Made by a program: the position numbers and the translations under genes. A stretch of DNA of 64,000 nt from Devosia indica (lineage in GTDB: Bacteria > Pseudomonadota > Alphaproteobacteria > Rhizobiales > Devosiaceae): assembly GCF_003056405.1 (NCBI RefSeq), contig NZ_PYVZ01000007.1, positions 124,001 to 188,000 of the forward strand. The letters run 5' to 3'. This document shows positions 53,848-63,055 of the stretch, piece after piece. Below the pieces are notes generated by a model. It searched no databases. It was given only the letters and a program-made list of their open reading frames with translations, and was not told the DNA's origin. Each line of letters begins with the position of its first letter. The first letter of the stretch is position 1.

Positions 53848-53936
53848 ATCGATTTGGGCCGGTCATGCGATCGGCCCATTTTCCTGTGACAACTCCTATT
53901 GACGGCTAGGCGATTTCCTATGCACATGTCGCCACC

Positions 53937-55445
53937 ATGAGCGATATCCAGTCTTTCCGCCAAGCCGTCGAATCCTTCATCTCTGCAAGGGGTTGGACGC
54001 CTACGCGTTTCGGCCGCATCGTTGCCGGCGATCCGCTGTTCGTATTCGACCTGCGCGAAGGACGCGAACCGCGCAGCGAGACGCGCACGCGCATCCTCAA
54101 GGCCATGGCCGAATTGGGGGATACAGACACGCAGGCGCCGCTGCGCGTCGGCGTTGCCGGTCTGGGCAATGTTGGTGCCACGCTGGTGCGCATCCTGCAA
54201 AAGGACAGCGCCGAGCTGACGCGAAAACTTGGCCGCCAATTGGAAGTTGTCGCTGTTGCCGCCCGCTCGCGTTCGCGCGACCGTGGCATTGATATTTCCG
54301 GCCTCGAATGGTTCGACGATCCGGTGGCCTTGGCCAAATGGGACGGCATTGACCTGTTTGTCGAACTGATCGGTGGCGAAGATGGCCCGGCCTTTGCGTC
54401 GGTCAAGGCCGCGCTGGAGATCGGCCGCCCGGTGGTGACGGCCAACAAGGCGCTGTTGGCCAAGCACGGCGTCACCCTGGCACACCTTGCCGAAGAATCG
54501 GGCGCCCAACTCGGCTTTGAGGCTGCGGTGGCCGGGGGCATTCCGGTCATCAAGACCTTGCGCGAAGGCCTGGGCACTGCTCGTATCGCCAAGGTCTTTG
54601 GCATCATGAACGGCACCTGCAACTACATCCTCACCCGCATGGGCAATGAAGGCATATCCTTTGCCGACTGCCTCAAGGACGCCCAGGCCCTTGGCTATGC
54701 CGAGGCCGACCCGACCTTTGACGTGGAAGGCTTCGATACCGCCCACAAGCTCTCGATCCTCTCGACCCTGTGCTTCGGCTATGAGATCGCTCCTGACAAG
54801 ATGCGGGTGGAGGGCGTTTCCAATATCACCCAGCACGATATCCAGGTGGCCGCCGAACTCGGCTACAAGATCAAGCTGCTGGGCATTGCCGAGCGCACCG
54901 AAAGCGGCATCGAGCAGCGTGTCCATCCCACCTTCGTGCCCAAGGGCAGCGCCATCGCCGGCGTCGACGGGGTGATGAACGCGATTGCCCTCGAGACCGA
55001 CCACGTCCATGAGCTGCTGCTGGCCGGTCCGGGCGCCGGCGGCCCGCCCACGGCGTCATCGGTGCTGTCCGACATTCTGGACATCGCTCGCGGCACCCGC
55101 GTACCACCGCTCGGTGTGCCCAGCGCCGAACTCTTGCCCTATCGCGAGGCGCCGCACCGCGCCCACGAAGGCGGCTTCTATATCCGCCTCAGTGCCAAGG
55201 ATGTGCCGGGTGCCCTTGCCGCAATCGCTACGCGCATGGGGGAAAAGTCGATATCCATCGATTCTGTCATCCAGCGGTCCGATTTGAGTGCCAAAGCCAT
55301 CGCGCCCGACGGGTCGCCGGCGCGCACCGTGGTGATGATTACCCAACAGACTTTGGAATCATCGGTACGCGAAGCGCTTGCACAGATAGCCGATGATGGG
55401 TTCATAGTCGGCGAACCACAATTGATACGCATCGAAAAGCTCTGA
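53937..55445 (+). CDS. hom: Homoserine dehydrogenase with extra N-terminal HTH-like domain
   Basis: A 502-aa chain. Residues about 66-502 are homoserine dehydrogenase: PLRVGVAGLGNVGATLVRI binds NAD(P), then VVTANKALLAKHG, KVFGIMNGTCNYILTRM and EADPTFDVEGFDTAHKL with the catalytic Lys, ending in an ACT domain from about 420 (FYIRLSAKDVPGALAAIATR). Residues 1-60 are unusual for the family: the small HTH-like unit FISARGWTPTRFGRIVAGDP followed by FVFDLREGREP, known to me as separate small rhizobial proteins. ATG 53937 has no ribosome site and may be leaderless. Met57 (54105) would give a normal-length enzyme. Confidence 0.9.
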   Translation: MSDIQSFRQAVESFISARGWTPTRFGRIVAGDPLFVFDLREGREPRSETRTRILKAMAELGDTDTQAPLRVGVAGLGNVGATLVRILQKDSAELTRKLGRQLEVVAVAARSRSRDRGIDISGLEWFDDPVALAKWDGIDLFVELIGGEDGPAFASVKAALEIGRPVVTANKALLAKHGVTLAHLAEESGAQLGFEAAVAGGIPVIKTLREGLGTARIAKVFGIMNGTCNYILTRMGNEGISFADCLKDAQALGYAEADPTFDVEGFDTAHKLSILSTLCFGYEIAPDKMRVEGVSNITQHDIQVAAELGYKIKLLGIAERTESGIEQRVHPTFVPKGSAIAGVDGVMNAIALETDHVHELLLAGPGAGGPPTASSVLSDILDIARGTRVPPLGVPSAELLPYREAPHRAHEGGFYIRLSAKDVPGALAAIATRMGEKSISIDSVIQRSDLSAKAIAPDGSPARTVVMITQQTLESSVREALAQIADDGFIVGEPQLIRIEKL

Positions 55446-55473
55446 CCTGACCGGAAGAGCTTCAGGGGGAAAC

Positions 55474-56460
55474 ATGAAGCTCAGCAAGGTCGAAGACGGT
55501 CGCGATCCTGCCAATCTGCATCGCACCTTGACGCTTGAAATGGTGCGGGTCACCGAGCGGGCCGCTATCGCGGCAGCCGAATGGCGCGGCAAGGGCAATG
55601 AAAAGGCTGCCGACGATGCCGCCGTCGCCGCCATGAAGGCTGAACTGGATGAAGTCGCCATTTCCGGCCGCATCGTCATTGGCGAGGGCGAGCAGTTTGA
55701 ATGCGATAACCTTTTTGTCGGTCAGTCGGTAGGGCAGGGGCAGGGCCCGGAGGTCGACATTGCTGTCGATCCGCTTGAAGGCGTCACCCTCTGCGCCAAG
55801 AATCAGCCCGATTCGCTTGTCGTGCTCGCCATGGCCGAGCGCGGCGGCCTGCTCAACGTCGCGCGCAACGTCTATATGCACAAGATCGCCATCGGCGCCG
55901 AATACCCCCCCGAAACCGTACATATCGAATGGTCGGCGACCGAGAATGTGAAGGCGCTGGCCAAGGCCAAGGGCGTGCCGATCTCCGAAATCACCGCCAT
56001 CGTGCTCGATCGTCCGCGCCATGGCGGCCTGCTCGAAGAACTGCGCACGGCCGGTGTTTCGGTCAAGCTGCTCAGCGACGGCGACATCGCGGGCGTCATC
56101 CATGCCGTCAACACGGCCGATACCGGAGTTGATATCTATCTCGGTTCCGGCGGCGCGCCCGAGGGCGTGCTGGCCGCCGCGGCCCTGCGCTGCATCGGCG
56201 GGCAGATGCAGGGCAAGCTCATCCTCGATACGCCCGACAAGCGCATGCACGCCAACGAGATGGGCATAACGGACCCCAACCGCATCTACGATGTGACCGA
56301 ACTGGCTTCCGGCGATGTGCTGTTTTCCGCCACCGGTGTCACTGACGGCTCACTCGCTGACGGCGTCCGCCTGCGGCGCGGCTGGGTCGAAACCTCAACC
56401 GTCGTCATGCGAAGCTGGAGCCAGACCACGCGCTGGATCAAGGCGCGCCACGCGCGGTAG
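55474..56460 (+). CDS. glpX: Fructose-1,6-bisphosphatase class II, GlpX
   Basis: A 328-aa metal-dependent phosphatase of gluconeogenesis. Characteristic blocks are LTLEMVRVTERAAIAAAEWR, GRIVIGEGEQ and VDIAVDPLEGVTLCAKNQPD, the metal site with DPLEG. Later come HPRHGGLLEELRTAG-like and YLGSGGAPEGVLAAAALRCI. It follows hom by 28 bases in the same direction, the order hom-glpX-recJ common in Hyphomicrobiales. AGGGGGAAAC lies before the ATG. The class II enzyme, unlike class I, is not related to FBPase of eukaryotes. Confidence 0.96.
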   Translation: MKLSKVEDGRDPANLHRTLTLEMVRVTERAAIAAAEWRGKGNEKAADDAAVAAMKAELDEVAISGRIVIGEGEQFECDNLFVGQSVGQGQGPEVDIAVDPLEGVTLCAKNQPDSLVVLAMAERGGLLNVARNVYMHKIAIGAEYPPETVHIEWSATENVKALAKAKGVPISEITAIVLDRPRHGGLLEELRTAGVSVKLLSDGDIAGVIHAVNTADTGVDIYLGSGGAPEGVLAAAALRCIGGQMQGKLILDTPDKRMHANEMGITDPNRIYDVTELASGDVLFSATGVTDGSLADGVRLRRGWVETSTVVMRSWSQTTRWIKARHAR

Positions 56461-56476
56461 CAGCGCACGCGTTGCC

Positions 56477-56524
56477 ACCCTTCTCCCCTTGTGGGAGAAG
56501 GTGCCCGAAGGGCAGGTGAGGGGC
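56477..56524. repeat. Short interspersed palindromic repeat (REP/RIME-like)
   Basis: A CCTTCTCCC/GGGAGAAGG stem (56479-56487 with 56493-56501) with loop CTTGT, followed by a GCCC-GAA-GGGC stem and AGGTGAGGGG. The sequence type, containing TTCTCCCCTTGTGGGAGAAG, recurs in gaps of many alphaproteobacterial and xanthomonad genomes. It is a non-coding dispersed element; only one copy occurs in this window. Confidence 0.75.
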
Positions 56525-56577
56525 CTCTTCGCCGTTAACCCCTTTCCACCCAACTCGAAATCCCATAACCCTCAGCC

Positions 56578-58368
56578 ATGCCTGAAACCCCGCGTCCTTT
56601 TCTCGACATCACCCAATCGGTTTCCGGTCGCGCCTGGGTGGATCGGCTCGACACGGGCGCGGCGCGCAATGCCACGGCCATTGGTCAGCGGACCGGCATC
56701 CCCGATATCCTGGCGCGCATCATGGCCGGCCGGGGGGTGAGCCTTGAAGCCGCTGAAAGCTATCTCGAGCCCACGATTCGGGCACTGATGCCCGACCCCT
56801 CGACTATGGCCGGCATGGACGATCTCGCCGAGCGCCTGGCCAGGGCCATCACCGACAATGAATCGGTCGCCCTCTTTGGCGACTATGATGTGGACGGCGC
56901 CTGCTCCTGCGCCCTAATGATGCGCTTCCTGAGGCATTTCGGTATCGAACCCCAGGTCCATATTCCCGACCGCATCTTTGAGGGCTACGGCCCCAATAGT
57001 GCCGCCATGGACAAGTTGATCGATGCCGGGGCCAGCCTGATCATCACGCTCGATTGTGGCACCACAAGTGAGGGCCCCATCGCCCACGCCCGGGAAAAGG
57101 GCGCCGACGTTCTGGTCATCGACCACCATCTGGCCGATCATGGCCTGCCCCCCGCCGATGCCCTGGTCAATCCCAACCGGCCCGATGACATTTCCGGCCT
57201 GGGCTATCTTTGCGCTGCCGGCGTCACCTTCATGGTTCTGGTGGCCGTCAATCGTGCTCTGCGCAACCGCGGTGATACCGGTTTACCCGATCTGCTGGGC
57301 TTGCTTGATCTGGTGGCGCTGGCCACGGTCTGCGACGTCGTCCCTCTGACCGGCCTTAATCGCGCCTTTGTGGTCCGGGGTCTTGAGGTCGCCCGGCGTG
57401 GCGAGAAACCCGGCCTTTCAGCCCTGGCGCTGGCGGCTCGGGCCAGTGGCCCGCTCAATCCTTATCATCTCGGTTTTCTCATCGGCCCGCGCATCAATGC
57501 CGGCGGGCGCATTGGCGACGCGGCCCTGGGGACGCGCCTCCTCGCCCTGGATGACGAGCATCAGGCCATGGTTATCGCCGCCCAGCTCGACGAGCTCAAT
57601 GGCGAACGGCAGCGTATTGAAGTCGAGGCCGTTGAGCAGGCCGCCGCCACTGCCGAAGCCGAGATCGGCAGCGGCGAAGGGCCGCCCGTCCTGGTTCTGG
57701 CTTCTGCCGAATGGCATCCCGGCGTGGTCGGCCTGATTGCTGCGCGGCTGCGCGAACGCTTCGAGCGTCCCAGTTTCGCTATTGCCCTCAATCCCGATGG
57801 CACCGGCACCGGTTCGGGCCGATCCATGCCGGGCGTCGATCTGGGCAGTGCCGTCATCCAGGCCGTTGAAACTGGCATTATTCCCAAGGGTGGTGGCCAT
57901 GCCATGGCGGCCGGTGTCAGCCTGCGCCCCGGCGATCTCGGACCATTCAGGGCGTTCCTTGCTGAAAAGCTCAGCGCCAGTGTCGGGGTCGCCCGCGCCG
58001 CTTCCGCGCTTAAGATCGACGCGGCATTGACCGCGCGCGGCGCCAATATCGATCTGCTGCACAATCTGGAGCGGGCGGGACCCTATGGCGCGGGCAATCC
58101 CTCACCGGTCTTCGCTTTTCCCGCCCATCGTGCGCGCTTCCCGCAAATTGTAGGCAAGGGCGGCCATATCAGTTTTTCGCTGGCCTCAGACGACGGCGCC
58201 AAGCTCAAGGCCATCGCTTTCAGGGCTGCCGGCACGGCCCTGGGAGATACCTTGATGCGTGATAGTGAAGGCCCGCTGCATTTTGCCGGCGGCCTGTCGA
58301 TCGATCACTACCAGGGCCGCGAACAGCCCCAATTCCGGCTGATTGACATTGCCCGCCCCCCGCGTTGA
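56578..58368 (+). CDS. recJ: Single-stranded-DNA-specific exonuclease RecJ
   Basis: A 596-aa 5'-3' exonuclease of recombination and repair. DHH-family motifs are in order: SVALFGDYDVDGACSCALM (about 97-115), ITLDCGTTS, VIDHHLADHG (the DHH motif near 180), and NPNRPD. The DHHA1 half has GPRINAGGRIGDA and the GGGHAMAAGVSL motif. The OB-fold end (FRLIDIARPPR) is normal. A REP-like repeat separates it from glpX. Confidence 0.96.
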   Translation: MPETPRPFLDITQSVSGRAWVDRLDTGAARNATAIGQRTGIPDILARIMAGRGVSLEAAESYLEPTIRALMPDPSTMAGMDDLAERLARAITDNESVALFGDYDVDGACSCALMMRFLRHFGIEPQVHIPDRIFEGYGPNSAAMDKLIDAGASLIITLDCGTTSEGPIAHAREKGADVLVIDHHLADHGLPPADALVNPNRPDDISGLGYLCAAGVTFMVLVAVNRALRNRGDTGLPDLLGLLDLVALATVCDVVPLTGLNRAFVVRGLEVARRGEKPGLSALALAARASGPLNPYHLGFLIGPRINAGGRIGDAALGTRLLALDDEHQAMVIAAQLDELNGERQRIEVEAVEQAAATAEAEIGSGEGPPVLVLASAEWHPGVVGLIAARLRERFERPSFAIALNPDGTGTGSGRSMPGVDLGSAVIQAVETGIIPKGGGHAMAAGVSLRPGDLGPFRAFLAEKLSASVGVARAASALKIDAALTARGANIDLLHNLERAGPYGAGNPSPVFAFPAHRARFPQIVGKGGHISFSLASDDGAKLKAIAFRAAGTALGDTLMRDSEGPLHFAGGLSIDHYQGREQPQFRLIDIARPPR

Positions 58369-58596
58369 TCCAGTACAGATCTGATCCCATATTGCGTGCG
58401 TATTGCCTTGGATTATGGGCCCTATGGTCGCCTCAAAGTGTCAGGCGACTTGCATATCCGATTGCGAGGGCTAAACTATCTCCTGGTGTCCTGTGGGAGG
58501 CGACGCCTCACTGGCAGGGCCAATAAGACATTCATGCTTGGCGACGGGCACGCGTTGCGCCGCCATTTTCTTGCTAAAGTTGGACCAAGCGGCACA

Positions 58597-59844
58597 ATGA
58601 CAAAAACAGCCGTCGAACACTCTCAGACTGGCACTTCGCTCTGGACGAATCTGACGTCCTGGCTGGTAGAACGAATTGGCGTTTCCCTCGTCGGCAAGCC
58701 TATGCACGGCTCGCTGACCGTGGTCTTTCCCAACGGGCGCACACGAACGGTGGGGCAGGGCAATTCTGGCGAGCATGCCACCTTGCGATTGAACAATTTC
58801 AAGGTCATTTCCGAGGCCATGCAGCGCGGCACAGTCGGTTTTGCCGCGGCCTACATGAATGGCGACATCGAATCGGACGACCTGACATCGCTGTTCCGCT
58901 TCTTCCTGCAGAATCGGGAAATGTTCGATCAGGCCGGCAAGGGCTTCTTCCGCCGCGCCGCCGCCGATCTGCACTACCATCTCTCGCGCCGCAATACGCT
59001 GGAAGGCTCAAAGAAGAACATCGCCGAGCACTACGATCTCGGAAACGATTTCTACGGCCAATGGCTTGATCCCTCGATGACCTATTCCTCGGCGGTCTTC
59101 ACATCCGGGGATCAAAGCCTGGAAGAGGCCCAGCTAGCGAAATATCATCGTGTTGCCGACATGGCCGGTATTACCGAAGGCGCCTCGGTGCTCGAAATCG
59201 GCTGTGGCTGGGGCGGGTTTGCCGAGACCGTTGCGCGTGACTACAAGGCCAATCTGCGCGGTATCACTCTTTCTGCCGAGCAGTTGAAATTCGGTCTCGA
59301 ACGGCTCAAGCGGCAGGGGCTGGAGCAATATGCGACCCTCGTGTTCGAGGATTATCGCCACACCCAGGGGCAGTTCGACCATATCGGTTCTATCGAAATG
59401 ATCGAGGCGGTCGGGGAAGACAATTGGCCAAGCTACTTCCAGACCCTGCATGACCGCCTCAAGCCTGGCGGTACCGCCGCCATTCAGGCGATCACCATCC
59501 AGGAGCGCGATTTCGATAACTACAAGGCCGGACCGGACTTCATCCAGCGTTACATATTTCCCGGTGGCATGTTGCTGACCAAGACGGTCATGCAGGAGTT
59601 CGGCACCCGTTACGGTTTGGTGCTCGAACAGGTGGAAACCTTTGGCCAGTCCTATGCCCGCACCCTGCGACTCTGGCGCGAGCGTTTTCTTGAGCGCTGG
59701 CCGATGATCGCACCGCTCGGCTATGACGAAACCTTCAGGCGCAAATGGGTTTACTACCTTTCCTACTGCGAGGCGGGGTTTACCGAGAGCGCTATCGACG
59801 TCGGTATCTATCAGTATCGTCGCCCGGCGGATCCCGCGGTCTAG
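58597..59844 (+). CDS. cfa: Cyclopropane-fatty-acyl-phospholipid synthase
   Basis: A 415-aa enzyme adding a methylene group from S-adenosylmethionine across membrane lipid double bonds. The SAM-binding motif is SVLEIGCGWGGFAETVA (about 188-204). Before it comes AEHYDLGNDFYGQWLDPSMT. Later blocks are the bicarbonate and active-site region IGSIEMIEAVGEDNW and QRYIFPGGMLLTK, then FGQSYARTLRLWRERF. ATG 58597 is chosen as the family-like start; an earlier frame from 58396 has an unlike 67-residue leader over a probable promoter. Confidence 0.93.
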   Translation: MTKTAVEHSQTGTSLWTNLTSWLVERIGVSLVGKPMHGSLTVVFPNGRTRTVGQGNSGEHATLRLNNFKVISEAMQRGTVGFAAAYMNGDIESDDLTSLFRFFLQNREMFDQAGKGFFRRAAADLHYHLSRRNTLEGSKKNIAEHYDLGNDFYGQWLDPSMTYSSAVFTSGDQSLEEAQLAKYHRVADMAGITEGASVLEIGCGWGGFAETVARDYKANLRGITLSAEQLKFGLERLKRQGLEQYATLVFEDYRHTQGQFDHIGSIEMIEAVGEDNWPSYFQTLHDRLKPGGTAAIQAITIQERDFDNYKAGPDFIQRYIFPGGMLLTKTVMQEFGTRYGLVLEQVETFGQSYARTLRLWRERFLERWPMIAPLGYDETFRRKWVYYLSYCEAGFTESAIDVGIYQYRRPADPAV

Positions 59845-59978
59845 CCTGGAAAGGGCTTGTTGCACCTGTCGAATTTCACAGCTTGGCTTGTCCAGGCAGT
59901 GGATTCGTGTTGCGCACCAAATTTCGTCGGCCCGCGCATTAACATGACTTGACCGCTCATCTTATGGGGTCTAGGGAA

Positions 59979-59992
59979 CGGGAAATTTCCCG
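59979..59992. promoter_or_regulatory. CGGGAAATTTCCCG palindrome before the metal importer operon
   Basis: A perfect 14-bp palindrome 18 bases before the binding-protein start. A possible TTGACC (59949-59954) and TAGGGA (59972-59977) with 17-base spacing place it at the start of transcription, where a repressor would block initiation. It does not obviously match Fur, Irr or RirA sites, so the regulator is unknown. Confidence 0.45.
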
Positions 59993-60009
59993 CTCCTGAA
60001 AGGTCCGTC

Positions 60010-60951
60010 ATGCTCCGCTCCACTATGGTCGCATTCGCCCTGTTCGCTGGCGCCACGCTGCCCGCAGCAGCACAATGGAGCTTTGTGGGAGGTGATGGCG
60101 AGGTGGTCACGCTGGATGAAACGCCGGTGCGCATCATCGTCAGCCAGGATGCAGCGGCCGGCCTTATCCCGCTTGGCATCCGCCCGGTAGGTATCTATGC
60201 CGATAGCGCCGTCGCCGATGCCAAGGCCTTGCAGGGGCTCGACCTCTCGGGCATCGAAATCATCGGTCAGGCCTGGGGCGAAGTTGACATTGAAAAGGCC
60301 GCCGCCCTCGACCCTGACCTGATCGTTGCTGAGTTCTGGCCGCTGGAGACGACGTGGTCCGGCGGTGCTGATGTCGTCACTGCGCTCTCGCCGCTTGCAC
60401 CGATCACCGGCCCCGAGCAGGGGGCCTCCATCCTCACCCTGATCGAGGACTATGAGGAACTCGCCCAGAGCCTTGGCGCCGATCTGTCGGCCCCCGCCAT
60501 TGCCGCAGACAAGGCCTCTTTCGAGACCGCACTGACCGATTTTAAGGCCGCCGTTGCCGCCAAGCCGGATCTGACCGCGCTGGCCGTATGGGCCGGGACG
60601 GATGCGCTCTATGTGGCAGCCACCCAAGGCTCTTCGGAACTGATGGATTTCGCATCCTGGGGCCTCGATCTTATCGACCCCGAAGTGGCCGATGACCGGG
60701 GCTATTGGGAAACCCTGTCCTGGGAAAACGCTGACAAGTACCAGCCCGATCTGATCCTGGTCGACAATCGCTCCGCAACGACCATGGAAACGGCGCTGGC
60801 CCAGCCCACCTGGACCCTGATGAAGGCCGCCGAAGCCGGACAGGTCACCGACTGGCCCGCCTTCTGGCTGCGCAACTATGCCGCCTATGCCAGCGAACTG
60901 GAAAAGCTCACCGCTGCCATCAACGCTGCCGACGCCAATCTGGCGCCCTGA
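60010..60951 (+). CDS. Metal-chelate ABC substrate-binding protein (FecB-like)
   Basis: A 313-aa periplasmic protein. Signal peptide MLRSTMVAFALFAGATLPAA is cut near AAAQW. The mature part has VRIIVSQDAAAGLIPLGIRP, VDIEKAAALDPDLIVAEFWP and, near the end, ADKYQPDLILVDNRS. It is the first gene of a complete four-gene importer; AAAGG lies before the ATG. Its sequence is clearly different from the two tandem binding proteins upstream. Iron-siderophore, heme or cobalamin-like ligands are all possible. Confidence 0.9.
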   Translation: MLRSTMVAFALFAGATLPAAAQWSFVGGDGEVVTLDETPVRIIVSQDAAAGLIPLGIRPVGIYADSAVADAKALQGLDLSGIEIIGQAWGEVDIEKAAALDPDLIVAEFWPLETTWSGGADVVTALSPLAPITGPEQGASILTLIEDYEELAQSLGADLSAPAIAADKASFETALTDFKAAVAAKPDLTALAVWAGTDALYVAATQGSSELMDFASWGLDLIDPEVADDRGYWETLSWENADKYQPDLILVDNRSATTMETALAQPTWTLMKAAEAGQVTDWPAFWLRNYAAYASELEKLTAAINAADANLAP

Positions 60952-60960
60952 TCCGGCACC

Positions 60961-61989
60961 ATGAGTGAGCTGGCAGGCAATCGTGCACAAAAGGCGGCCC
61001 GGCTGACGCTGGGCCTGCTGTTGCTCGGCCTGGCACTGGCTGTCATCGCCATGCTCTCGCTCGCCACCGGCGCCCGCGCCATACCGCTTGAAAATGTCTG
61101 GACCGCCCTGGTCGCTTTCGATCCCAACGCCACCGAACACCGGATTATCTGGGATTTGCGCATGCCGCGCACCGTGGTTGGCCTGATGGTCGGGGCTGCC
61201 CTTGGTCTTGCCGGAGCAGTGCTGCAGGGGGCCACGCGCAATCCTCTGGCTGACCCCTCCATTCTTGGCATCCACGCCGGCGCCGCGCTTGCCGTGGTTC
61301 TTGGCGTCGCTGTGCTGGGCATGACCCAGCTTTCGACCTATGCCTGGATGGCATTCGCCGGGGCAGGTGCCGCCATGCTCGTGGTCTATTCAGTCGCCTC
61401 GCTCGGGCGCGAAGGCGCCACCCCGGTCAAGCTCGCTTTGGCTGGCGCTGCCATCACCGCCGTGCTTCATTCCATCATCAACGCCATCCTGCTCACCAGC
61501 CCGCGAACGCTGGACGAAATCCGCTTCTGGCAGGTCGGCTCGCTGTCCGGCCGGTCCATGGACATCGCTCTGCAGGTCGCCCCCTTCCTGGCCGTCGGCA
61601 TGATCCTGGCGCTAGGAACGGCGCGCCTGCTCGATGGTCTGTCCATGGGCGATGACGTCGCAAGGGCCCTGGGCCAGCGCATTGGCCTCTCCCGCGGCAT
61701 GGCCGGTCTCGCCGCTGTCATTCTGGCCGGGGCGAGCACGGCCGCGGCCGGCCCCATCGCCTTTGTCGGCCTCACCGTGCCCCATGTGGCCCGCGCCATC
61801 ACCGGCCCCGGCTATCGCTGGATCCTGCCCTATTCCATGCTGCTGGCCCCCATCCTGCTGCTTGGTGCCGACGTGCTGGGCCGGGTCATCGCACCACCCG
61901 GCGAAGTGCAGGTGGGTATCGTCACGGCCTTTCTGGGTGCCCCCTTCTTCATCGCGCTGGTCCGGCGCCGCAAGCTGGCTGCGCTATGA
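60961..61989 (+). CDS. FecCD-family ABC permease 1
   Basis: A 342-aa inner-membrane permease with about ten helices. The conserved MPRTVVGLMVGAALGLAGAV is followed by LQGATRNPLADPSILGIHAG, the FecCD-family hallmark G-x-NPLA-P. The cytoplasmic docking helix reads GDDVARALGQRIG, and FVGLTVPHVARAITGPGYRW is characteristic of the last third. It begins ten bases after the binding-protein stop and forms a heterodimer with the next permease. Confidence 0.95.
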   Translation: MSELAGNRAQKAARLTLGLLLLGLALAVIAMLSLATGARAIPLENVWTALVAFDPNATEHRIIWDLRMPRTVVGLMVGAALGLAGAVLQGATRNPLADPSILGIHAGAALAVVLGVAVLGMTQLSTYAWMAFAGAGAAMLVVYSVASLGREGATPVKLALAGAAITAVLHSIINAILLTSPRTLDEIRFWQVGSLSGRSMDIALQVAPFLAVGMILALGTARLLDGLSMGDDVARALGQRIGLSRGMAGLAAVILAGASTAAAGPIAFVGLTVPHVARAITGPGYRWILPYSMLLAPILLLGADVLGRVIAPPGEVQVGIVTAFLGAPFFIALVRRRKLAAL

Positions 61990-63038
61990 GCGCCGTTTTC
62001 GACACCTCGCGCATCATCGCCGTGCGGCAGTCTGCGGCCATGCGCCGGCGCAGCGTCCTGCTCGGCCTGATCCTGGCCCTGCTGGCGGCCTTCGCCCTGG
62101 CGCTCTATCTTGGCGACTATCCAGTGCCGGTCTCGGGAATTATCCAGTCGCTGCTGTCGCCATTGACCGGCCTCGCCGATCGCAGTGTCGATTTCATCGT
62201 CCTGCAGGTCCGCCTGCCGCGCGCCATTCTGGCCGTGCTCTCCGGCGCGAGCTTCGCCCTGGCCGGAATCATTTTCCAAACTCTTCTGCGTAACCCATTG
62301 GCCAGCCCGGACATTATCGGCATCGCCCATGGCGCCAGTGCCGCCGCCGTGTTCTGCATCATCATCCTGGGCTGGTCTGGGCTTGCCGTGTCATTCGGCG
62401 CCTTTGGCGGCGCGGTCCTGACCGCCCTGGCGATCTATTTTCTGGCCTGGCGCAATGGTGTCACGGCCTTCCGGGTGGTGCTGATCGGCATCGGCATGGC
62501 GGCAATGCTGGCCGCCGTCATCTCCTATCTGTTCACCCGCGCGCGCCTCAACGAGGTGCAGCAGGCCATGGCCTGGCTGGTGGGCAGTCTCAACGCCGCC
62601 CGTCCGGGCGACTCCATCGTTCTTGCTGGCGCCATGTTGGTGCTCATTCCGCTGATGATCGGGCTGGTCCGCGCGCTCGATGCCATGGAACTGGGCGACG
62701 ATACCGCGCGCGCGCTCGGCGCCCCGGTCGAATTGACCCGCCTTGGCCTGATGCTGGTGGCTGTTGGCTTTGCCGCCTTTGCCACTGCCGCCGTGGGCCC
62801 TGTCGGCTTTGTCGCCTTTGTCTCCGGCCCCCTGGCCCGCAGCCTGCTCAAGGGGGCAGGGCGCGGCTTTGCCCAGGCCGCCCTCGTCGGCGCGCTGGTC
62901 ATGCTGGTTTCCGATCTGCTGGCGCAACACCTTCTGCCCACGGTGCAACTGCCCGTCGGCGTCGTCACGGGTGCCTGCGGCGCCCTGTTCCTGCTATGGC
63001 TGCTCATGGCCTCGGGCCGCTCTGGCCGGGTCAACTAA
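61986..63038 (+). CDS. FecCD-family ABC permease 2
   Basis: A 350-aa permease. Its blocks match the partner: LPRAILAVLSGASFALAGII, FQTLLRNPLASPDIIGIAHG and GDDTARALGAPVELTRLGLM, then GFVAFVSGPLARSLLKGAGR. ATGA overlap with the first permease gene couples translation. The helix count is about nine to ten. It is the second half of the metal-chelate channel. Confidence 0.95.
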   Translation: MSAVFDTSRIIAVRQSAAMRRRSVLLGLILALLAAFALALYLGDYPVPVSGIIQSLLSPLTGLADRSVDFIVLQVRLPRAILAVLSGASFALAGIIFQTLLRNPLASPDIIGIAHGASAAAVFCIIILGWSGLAVSFGAFGGAVLTALAIYFLAWRNGVTAFRVVLIGIGMAAMLAAVISYLFTRARLNEVQQAMAWLVGSLNAARPGDSIVLAGAMLVLIPLMIGLVRALDAMELGDDTARALGAPVELTRLGLMLVAVGFAAFATAAVGPVGFVAFVSGPLARSLLKGAGRGFAQAALVGALVMLVSDLLAQHLLPTVQLPVGVVTGACGALFLLWLLMASGRSGRVN

Positions 63039-63055
63039 GCTTACGAGAAACGATC

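Noticed and set aside
53592..55010. 472-codon minus-strand open frame opposite the second binding protein and hom
   Set aside because: It spans two real genes and their gap on the other strand, which no real gene would be expected to do.
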